A stretch of 64,000 nt of DNA from Kitasatospora azatica KCTC 9699 (GTDB lineage: Bacteria > Actinomycetota > Actinomycetes > Streptomycetales > Streptomycetaceae), in contig NZ_JQMO01000003.1 of NCBI RefSeq assembly GCF_000744785.1, positions 2,294,001-2,358,000 of the forward strand. The letters are read 5' to 3'. The translations under genes were made by a program, and so were the position numbers. Under the pieces are notes generated by a model that did no database searches, had not been told where the DNA came from, and saw only the letters and a list, made by a program, of their open reading frames with translations. This document shows, one piece after another, positions 59,001 to 64,000 of the stretch; the stretch's first letter is position 1; every line of letters starts with the position of its first letter.

Positions 59001-61495
59001 GCCGCTGCGGTGAACATCCGGGCTGCCTCGGCCGCGTCGCCGTGGTACGCGGCGATCCGGCCGAAGCTGCGCAGCGCCGCGCCGTGCTGGGCCGGCAGGC
59101 CGAGTTGCTCCGCCTCCTTGCGGGCGCGCTCCGCCCAGCGCACGGCGGCGTCGGTGTCGTCGACCGCGAGGGCGGCGCCGCTGAGCATCTCCAGACAGTT
59201 GGGGCGCGTCGCGGGCTGCAGTCGGCACAGGTCACTTCCGCCGGCCCGCAGCAGGATGTCCGTCGCCCGGTGCGGATCGGCGGCATCGAGTGCGGCGGAG
59301 GCGAGCATGCTCTGGGCCAGGGTCGCCCACCAGTGGCCATTGCTGCCCGCCGCGGCCGCGGCCTCCTCCGCGACGGCCAGTGCGCTCCCAGGTGCCGGTC
59401 GGCCGGCCTGCTGAAGGATCTGCGACTGGAACGCCAGGGTGAAGGCGAGCAACTCGTCACTCCCCAGGGCGCGCGCTATCGGCTCGGCCTCCTCGGCCAG
59501 TTCCAGGGCGCTGGTGATCCGGCAGGTGCTGAAATGGATGTAGGCCTTCGCGGTCAGGAACTGCGGGACGAGCCAGACCTGGCCGGTACGCCGGGCGATC
59601 GCCAGCCCGCGGTCCAGCCGGCTTTCGGCACCGGCGTAGTCCTCCAGGAACGCCTCGGTCCAGCCCAGGGTGCACAGCGATTCGCACAGCTCGGCGAGGT
59701 CCGAGTCGGCCAGGGTCTCCGCGAGTGCGACCGCTGATTCGGCGAAGGTGCGGGCCGTGCCCATCTCGCCCTCGTAGGCCTCGCCCAGGGCGATCCGAGC
59801 CAGGGCACCCAGTTCGCCGATCTCGTCGCCGAGGGAACGCGCCGCAGCCAGAACCTCGTTGATGTCCGCACGGACCTCCGGATAGCGGGCGGCGGACAGG
59901 ACGCAGGAGCACAGCTCCAGGCCGATCCTGACCGCTTGGGACGCCGACGGCCCGGGGGTGCGGGCCAGTTCACGGCGGAGCATCGCCTCGGCTTCCTGGT
60001 GGCGCCCGAGTTGCCGCTCCAACTGGCCGCGCAGCGTGGCCGCGGAGCCGCGAATGCCGTCGTAGCGGTCCGGGGCCGGCATGTCCATCACCTGCTCCAG
60101 GAGATCCCGGCCCTCCTGCAGTCCGCCGCTCACGCCGAGCGCGCGGGCGCTGAGGAGCGTCAGTTCGCGCCGCATGGCGAGGTGCTCCGAGCCGTCCGGG
60201 AGCAGTCGCAGGACGACGCCGAGCCAGTGCGCGGCGGCGGCCGGAGCGGTCGCGGCGCTCTGCTCGGCGGCCGCGACGAGTACACCGGCTGCCTGTGGAT
60301 CCCAGTAGGTCACCGACCGCTCGACATGGTAGGCCCGCTCGATCACGGTGGCTCCGGCCGCGGCGGTCTCTGCCGCGGCCCGGCGGTGGAAGTCCTCCCG
60401 CAGCCAGGGGTCGATGTTCTCGTGGATGAGCTCCCGGACCAGCGGATGGCGCAGGGTCAGCCGTCCGCCGTGTCCTCGCCGCAGGAGATCGCGGTGCATC
60501 AATCCGCGCAGCGCCTGGGTGACCTCCTCGCAGCCGGACCCGGTCAGTAAGCCGATCATCCTCGGGGTGGCGTGGTCTCCCAGGACGGCGGCTGCCTCCA
60601 GGATCCGGCGTTCCACCTGGCTCAGCGGCGCCAACTCGTCGAGCAGCAGCGTGCCGAGCCCGACCGGCAGGCCGTCCGGTTCTCCGGACACCGCGCGGCC
60701 CGCGACGGAGGTGGTACGACCTGGTGCCTGGCGGGCCTCGCGGTGGGCCTGGAGGAGGGAGAGGAAGTACAGGGGGTTGCCGTCGCTCGCCGCGTACACC
60801 TCCGAAGCCTGCGCCGGCGGAAGATCCGCGGCCAGGCCCTCGACGCAGTCACGTTCGGCCAGCGGCCCCAGGCTGATCCGAAGCACGGCCCCGGAGTCCA
60901 CGCCACGCGCGAGCGAGGTGCTCAGCATCGGCGGAGTCTGCCGGCCCCGGCGGGAGACGATCAGGAGGAGCGGAGCGGACACGGGATGGCGTACCAGGTG
61001 ATCCACCAACTCCAGCGACGCCGGGTCCGCCCAGTGCAGGTCGTCCAGTACCACGACGAGCCGGTGCAGGCCGAGCCTGCCCAACAGGGCCGCGGTGGCC
61101 TGGTACAGCGCGAATCGGTTGCTGTCTCCAGGGGCGACCGGCGTCTCGGCGACGCCCCGCAGGGCCGGCGACAACTCCGCCAGCGCGGGGAAGCGGCGCA
61201 GCACCGTGGGGCTGAGGTCGGCGAAAGCATCGGCGAACGGCCTGAACGGGCTGTGCTGCTCGTACTCCGTGGCCTGCCCGCTCAGCACGGTCAGCCCCTG
61301 ACTGCGGATCCGTGCGCTGAACTTGGCCAGTAGTCGGCTCTTGCCGATCCCGGCCTCACCCGTGACGTCGATGATGGCCAGTCCGCCACCCTTGAGCTGA
61401 TCCAACACCGAGTCCAGCAGACCGACCTCGGCGGACCTGCCGACGAACGGCACCTGGCCGGCGCGCTCCGGTCGGCCGCCATACGCCTCGACCAC
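56021..61495 (-). CDS. Double-LAL LuxR family regulator with a TTA codon
   Basis: This 1824-residue protein is two LAL-type STAND modules in one chain. Module 1 has Walker A GEAGIGKSRLL, Walker B LVVVLDDLHWADP, TPR-like helices, then a LuxR HTH near residues 905-960 (LTTREREVAELVAKGL; SPRTIESHIARIYRKTGVSS). Module 2 starts near 1010 (LLGREAELDSL), has GEPGIGKSSLL (about 1038) and long helical repeats, but ends without a second HTH. The HTH is therefore in the middle, which is unusual. Codon 316 is TTA (plus strand 60548-60550), so translation should need bldA tRNA. The GTG at 61495 follows AAGGGAG. It probably regulates the lanthipeptide cluster. Confidence 0.9.
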   Translation of the reverse strand: MVEAYGGRPERAGQVPFVGRSAEVGLLDSVLDQLKGGGLAIIDVTGEAGIGKSRLLAKFSARIRSQGLTVLSGQATEYEQHSPFRPFADAFADLSPTVLRRFPALAELSPALRGVAETPVAPGDSNRFALYQATAALLGRLGLHRLVVVLDDLHWADPASLELVDHLVRHPVSAPLLLIVSRRGRQTPPMLSTSLARGVDSGAVLRISLGPLAERDCVEGLAADLPPAQASEVYAASDGNPLYFLSLLQAHREARQAPGRTTSVAGRAVSGEPDGLPVGLGTLLLDELAPLSQVERRILEAAAVLGDHATPRMIGLLTGSGCEEVTQALRGLMHRDLLRRGHGGRLTLRHPLVRELIHENIDPWLREDFHRRAAAETAAAGATVIERAYHVERSVTYWDPQAAGVLVAAAEQSAATAPAAAAHWLGVVLRLLPDGSEHLAMRRELTLLSARALGVSGGLQEGRDLLEQVMDMPAPDRYDGIRGSAATLRGQLERQLGRHQEAEAMLRRELARTPGPSASQAVRIGLELCSCVLSAARYPEVRADINEVLAAARSLGDEIGELGALARIALGEAYEGEMGTARTFAESAVALAETLADSDLAELCESLCTLGWTEAFLEDYAGAESRLDRGLAIARRTGQVWLVPQFLTAKAYIHFSTCRITSALELAEEAEPIARALGSDELLAFTLAFQSQILQQAGRPAPGSALAVAEEAAAAAGSNGHWWATLAQSMLASAALDAADPHRATDILLRAGGSDLCRLQPATRPNCLEMLSGAALAVDDTDAAVRWAERARKEAEQLGLPAQHGAALRSFGRIAAYHGDAAEAARMFTAAAEQSVRSRATLREAQSLLLAAPHVRAIGDSTGAAEMWHRGSRLAAEGGARLLTGLAEHIRPVVFAAPAEPAGELVSLTTREREVAELVAKGLTSAAIAGKLVLSPRTIESHIARIYRKTGVSSRAELAVIVSRNTGPEQAYLKTRRPAPEVPLPADGPEAGELSPATPRAVADAPRLLGREAELDSLTKALDGVKAGVGRAVVLVGEPGIGKSSLLWAATAHARSQGVPVLAARGERTPLPPLPAGPDIVDVYELAARADDRSAVMAVVDDLHDLAPERIADVERLLEATVTGPVLCLMAYRQRQLSSPLAAVLSRASSAGLLEVWDLGPLSLEQARELLGDRPDLEEVHGAAQGNPQYLKVLAADGGTAADAGTAILGELDGLDAVSLLVVQVAAVLGDHFHPELLAAVADLDPQAVMAALDGLTRLDLVRPAEPAPRLSLRHRAVAEVVYQRLEPSRRIILHQRAEAELARRAAPIAERAYHVARVADPWRPEHATTLIAAARGMLYTAPAVATGHLQAALSLLREGGAHWYEAKVLLARARLLTGDASESRALLEALRSEIPGGSAGDATALADSSRIERRMGRYSEAGALARAGLAALTDDDSATAAALHAELADHAYDVQDYETCRQHAETAAELARKHLDPVGEANALGKAALGHLFTADQASALATLARAADILDTVPDTMLVAYLETTFQVGLAEGMMGRLADSERHLARGADLSRRTGQTYIHPQMLTVLGNAQLRAGNLSGTLATLDEADQHVRRIGDTGVEAILLTLRAETLLWRDGPGDLEEALAAAERARAAVGSAVASWAVSARCAQAEFILHTGDPARAGWQLLDAAGGEELPRLTAWRRPRWCDLLAQVAAADGDLAATDRWARLAEESVAQLPSVGRQGFALRARMRAHALRGDTDSALRCAREAIADFAEAGDRIELVRTLLTAAALSLDAGRTDAVGGWLQRAAVLADQCGSARLAADAAVLRARLAAAAPSSR

Positions 61496-61823
61496 GGGTG
61501 GCTCCCTTCAGCTGAATCCTCCGCAAGGCTCAAGGCGCCGAATTGCGAGAGCGGGCCGTAACCTCGGATCGTGGACACGGGATCTGCGGCTGGCAGCAGC
61601 GTAGTTGATGCTCCGTCGACAACTTGTTCGCAGGCGTTGGGGGCTCGGGCTGCCCGGCGCTGGGCGTCCGATCGCGCCGACCGAGCTGGATCGGCGTCGA
61701 TGAGGAGGGTCAGCATAGCGAGGCCGGCGCCGGAACGCGTCCCGAGGATCATCATCCGGTCACCGGCCGCGCGTGCCGTCGTGACTTCGGACCGTCTGAC
61801 GGAGATGCAGGCCGTGCCCGGTC
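61496..61823. other. 328-bp region without a supported gene
   Basis: The region lies upstream of the double-LAL gene and downstream of the SpoIIE-type gene (both leftward), so it should hold the LAL promoter. Short open frames exist on both strands but lack ribosome sites and coding bias. I see no clear promoter, terminator or repeat. Confidence 0.5.
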
Positions 61824-63986
61824 TCAGGAGAGGGTCATCTCGGTCCAGATGGTTTTGCCGGTGAGGCTGTGCCGGGTGCCCCAGCGGTGTGCCATCTGGG
61901 CGACGAGCATCAGACCGCGGCCGCCCTCCTCCCAGTCACGGGCGCGGCGCAGGTGCGGGGCGGTGCTGCTGGCATCCGAGACCTCGCAGATCAGGACCTG
62001 GTCGCGGATCAGGCGCAACGTGATCGGCGGGGCCGCGTAGCGGATCGCGTTGGTCACCAGTTCGCTGACGATCAGTTCCGCCGGATAGATCTGCTCGCTC
62101 GCGCCCCACTCGGACAGCCGTTGCGAGACCGCCTTGCGGGCGTTGGCGACCGCGGACGGGTCGGACGGGATCTCCCAGGTGGCGACGTGGTCGTCGTCCA
62201 AGGCGCGGGTGCGCGCGATGACCAGGGCGACATCGTCACGGGGGCGCCCCACCACCAGGTCGTCGACGACCGCGTCGCAGGCGGCTTCCAGCGACGGCCC
62301 GGTGTGTGCGAGCACCTGGCACAGCCGTTGGTATCCCTCGTCGACGTCGCGCTCGCGGGTCTCGATCAGACCGTTGGAGAACATCGCCACCAGGCTGCCT
62401 TCCGCCAGTTCCACCACGGTCGCCTCGAAGGGCAGCCCGCCAACGCCGAGCGGCGCGCCGATCGGCATCCCGGCCGCAGCCGGCGTGCCCCCCGGCGTCA
62501 CGATCACCGGTGGCGGATGCCCGGCACTGGCCATCGTGCACGTCCGGGACACCGGATCGTAGATGGCGTAGCAGCAGGTGGCCCCTATCTCGCCGACCTC
62601 CCCCGTGGCCCCGGCCTCCGACGACAGCCGCACCACGAGGTCGTCCAGTCTGGTCAGCAGCTCGTCCGGCGGCAGGTCCACGTCCGAGAGCGTGCGCACG
62701 GCGGTGCGCAGCCGGCCCATGGTCGCGGTGGCGCGGATGCCGTGGCCCACGACGTCGCCGACGACCAGGGCGATACGGGCGCCGGAGAGTGGGATCAGGT
62801 CGAACCAGTCACCGCCGATCCCGGAGCGGGTCGACGCCGGGATGTACCTGGAAGCCGCCTCCATCGCCGCCTGCTCCGGCATGCGCTGCGGCAGAAGGCT
62901 GTGTTGCAGGGAGAGCGCGGTCTCACGTTCACGGGTGTACCTGCGGGCGTTGTCGATCGCGACGGCGGCTCTGGCGGCCAGCTCATCGGCCAGCAGGAGA
63001 TCGTCCCGCCCGAACCGTTCCATGCGCTCGGCGCGGCTGCGGCGGTAGAACACGGCGACACCGAGCGTCACCCCGCGGGCGCGCAACGGCACCGCCATCA
63101 TCGAGTGGTAGCCCTGGTCCCGGATGATCGCGGCGCGGCGGCTGTCCACTTCCATCCAGTGGACGAATTCGGGGTCCTCGGCGTTGCAGAGCACGCCGGT
63201 GCCCGTCGCGAGCGCGCGCGCCGGCGGCGTGAACTCCGGATAGCTGTCGGTGGTGCCGATCTCCAGCACGGTCGGTAGCCGCGTGCCCGGGGCGAAGCGG
63301 TGCGCGATCCGCCGGAGCATCACACTGCCGGAGAGCTCGCTGTCACTCGGTTCGATGTCGGCTTCGAGAGCGGTGAGCAGGTCGACGCTCGCGAAATCCG
63401 CGAACTCGGGGACCGTCACCTCCAGCAGCTCACTCGCGGTTCGGCTGAGATCCAGCGTGCTGCCGATCCTGCTGGCGGCCTCGTTGAGCAGCACCAGGCG
63501 CTTGCGCGCCCAGAACTGCTCGGTCATGTCGTGGGCGACGAGGGCGACACCGTGCACCGTGCCGTCGGGGTCCTTCAGGGGAGCGAAGTCGACGGACCAC
63601 GCATGGATCCGTCGCTGGCCCCCGGTGCGCTGGAAACTCTCCAGGTGCACCGGCTCGCCGCTCTCCAGCGCCCGGCGCAGTCCGTCGGCGAGCTTCACGG
63701 CCTGCGGCTGGGTGGTGATGTCGAGAATGCCCAGGCCACGCACCGCGCTGTCCGGCAGGCCGACCACAGGAACCATGGCCTGATTGGAGCGGCGGTACCT
63801 GAGCTGCGCGTCGTACAGCGAGACCGAGCAGCGTGGCGCCTGATCCCAGGCCCACCGTGCGAGGTCCTCGTCCTCGGGCCGGGGATCCGACCCCGTCAGA
63901 GCGCACACGACGCGCCAGCTGTCCAGCGCGTCATCCGGTGCACCGTCGCGAGCCACGCCGTGATGCGCGACCACCGTCACATCCAC
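61824..63986 (-). CDS. PAS-GAF-SpoIIE phosphatase with HATPase kinase domain (start uncertain)
   Basis: This is at least 720 residues. A PAS domain at about 45-160 (SVSLYDAQLRYRRSNQAM) is followed by a GAF domain (about 175-345), then a PP2C-type SpoIIE phosphatase (about 375-570; GIGGDWFDLIPL with the metal Asp, VGDVVGHG). The C-terminal HATPase_c anti-sigma kinase domain (about 590-715) has ELIVSELVTNAIRYA. Such proteins act on anti-sigma-factor antagonists in stress or development networks of Streptomyces. The ATG at 63986 lies 15 bp from the window edge, and the frame may extend beyond it, so the N-terminus could be incomplete. No obvious partner gene is visible. Confidence 0.85.
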   Translation of the reverse strand: MDVTVVAHHGVARDGAPDDALDSWRVVCALTGSDPRPEDEDLARWAWDQAPRCSVSLYDAQLRYRRSNQAMVPVVGLPDSAVRGLGILDITTQPQAVKLADGLRRALESGEPVHLESFQRTGGQRRIHAWSVDFAPLKDPDGTVHGVALVAHDMTEQFWARKRLVLLNEAASRIGSTLDLSRTASELLEVTVPEFADFASVDLLTALEADIEPSDSELSGSVMLRRIAHRFAPGTRLPTVLEIGTTDSYPEFTPPARALATGTGVLCNAEDPEFVHWMEVDSRRAAIIRDQGYHSMMAVPLRARGVTLGVAVFYRRSRAERMERFGRDDLLLADELAARAAVAIDNARRYTRERETALSLQHSLLPQRMPEQAAMEAASRYIPASTRSGIGGDWFDLIPLSGARIALVVGDVVGHGIRATATMGRLRTAVRTLSDVDLPPDELLTRLDDLVVRLSSEAGATGEVGEIGATCCYAIYDPVSRTCTMASAGHPPPVIVTPGGTPAAAGMPIGAPLGVGGLPFEATVVELAEGSLVAMFSNGLIETRERDVDEGYQRLCQVLAHTGPSLEAACDAVVDDLVVGRPRDDVALVIARTRALDDDHVATWEIPSDPSAVANARKAVSQRLSEWGASEQIYPAELIVSELVTNAIRYAAPPITLRLIRDQVLICEVSDASSTAPHLRRARDWEEGGRGLMLVAQMAHRWGTRHSLTGKTIWTEMTLS

Positions 63987-64000
63987 CCGCTGCCCGTCGC

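Noticed and set aside
61571..61864. Short plus-strand frame in the 61.5-61.8 kb gap.
   Set aside because: No ribosome site, runs into the antisense of the SpoIIE-type gene, and shows no recognisable motif.

Overview
The window is high-GC actinobacterial DNA, almost certainly from the Streptomycetaceae (Streptomyces, Kitasatospora or a close relative). The reasons are a bldA-type tRNA-Leu(UAA), a resuscitation-promoting factor behind a c-di-AMP riboswitch, mycothiol S-conjugate amidase, ECF/Rex-like sites, GTG starts, and an almost complete absence of TTA codons. No rRNA, phage, CRISPR or replication origin is visible.

Layout. (1) 1-30.8 kb is mostly core genome: a SurA-like C-terminus, mazG, a truncated SDR-like gene, a cytochrome P450, rpf with its riboswitch, eno, ftsB/divIC, DUF501, ppx, ndh, a MacB/FtsX-type ABC pair, bldA tRNA, two genes of unknown function, a thiolase, an SGNH hydrolase, cystathionine beta-synthase, an L,D-transpeptidase, a DUF1203 gene, a sortase-type Gln-rich surface protein, a cystathionine gamma-synthase, threonine dehydratase, a DrrAB-like exporter, greA, DUF4307, mca and a small membrane protein. 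(2) 30.9-39.6 kb is a carbohydrate locus: a GH1 beta-glucosidase, a sugar ABC importer (two permeases and a binding lipoprotein), a ROK regulator and a large secreted beta-helix protein with two F5/8C (CBM32-like) domains. Two nearly identical promoter/operator elements tie the importer operon to the secreted protein. (3) 39.6-42.7 kb holds an Lrp/AsnC regulator divergent from a PLP decarboxylase, plus small unknowns. (4) 42.8-61.5 kb is the accessory highlight: a lanthipeptide system with a class IV-like (LanL) synthetase, an S9 peptidase, ten tandem precursor peptides and a heterodimeric ABC exporter, flanked by two giant LuxR-family (LAL) regulators. (5) 61.8 kb to the end is a PAS-GAF-SpoIIE-HATPase phosphatase.

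How the parts fit. Ten precursors share a leader (M-E/D-[FLI]-D-x-D/N-A-L-Q-E-L) and have Cys-rich cores in which nearly every Cys follows Ser or Thr. One synthetase would modify them, the S9 peptidase probably trims the leaders, and the ABC pair exports the products. The regulator divergent from the synthetase carries an in-frame 165-bp MITE-like insertion in its ATPase region. The other regulator is a fused double-LAL whose only rare codon is a TTA, the only TTA I found in any gene here. The cognate bldA-type tRNA gene is also in this window, which suggests developmental control of the cluster.

A second theme is short tandem repeats that contain the stop codons of the genes they follow (stops of the first gene, mazG, the 126-aa gene, the thiolase, CBS, the 64-aa membrane protein and GH1). 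Two of these arrays are built on the perfect palindrome TGAGCAAGCGCTTGCTCA and fill convergent intergenic gaps from stop to stop. All calls come from reading the sequence. No similarity search was run, and family names rest on motif recognition.
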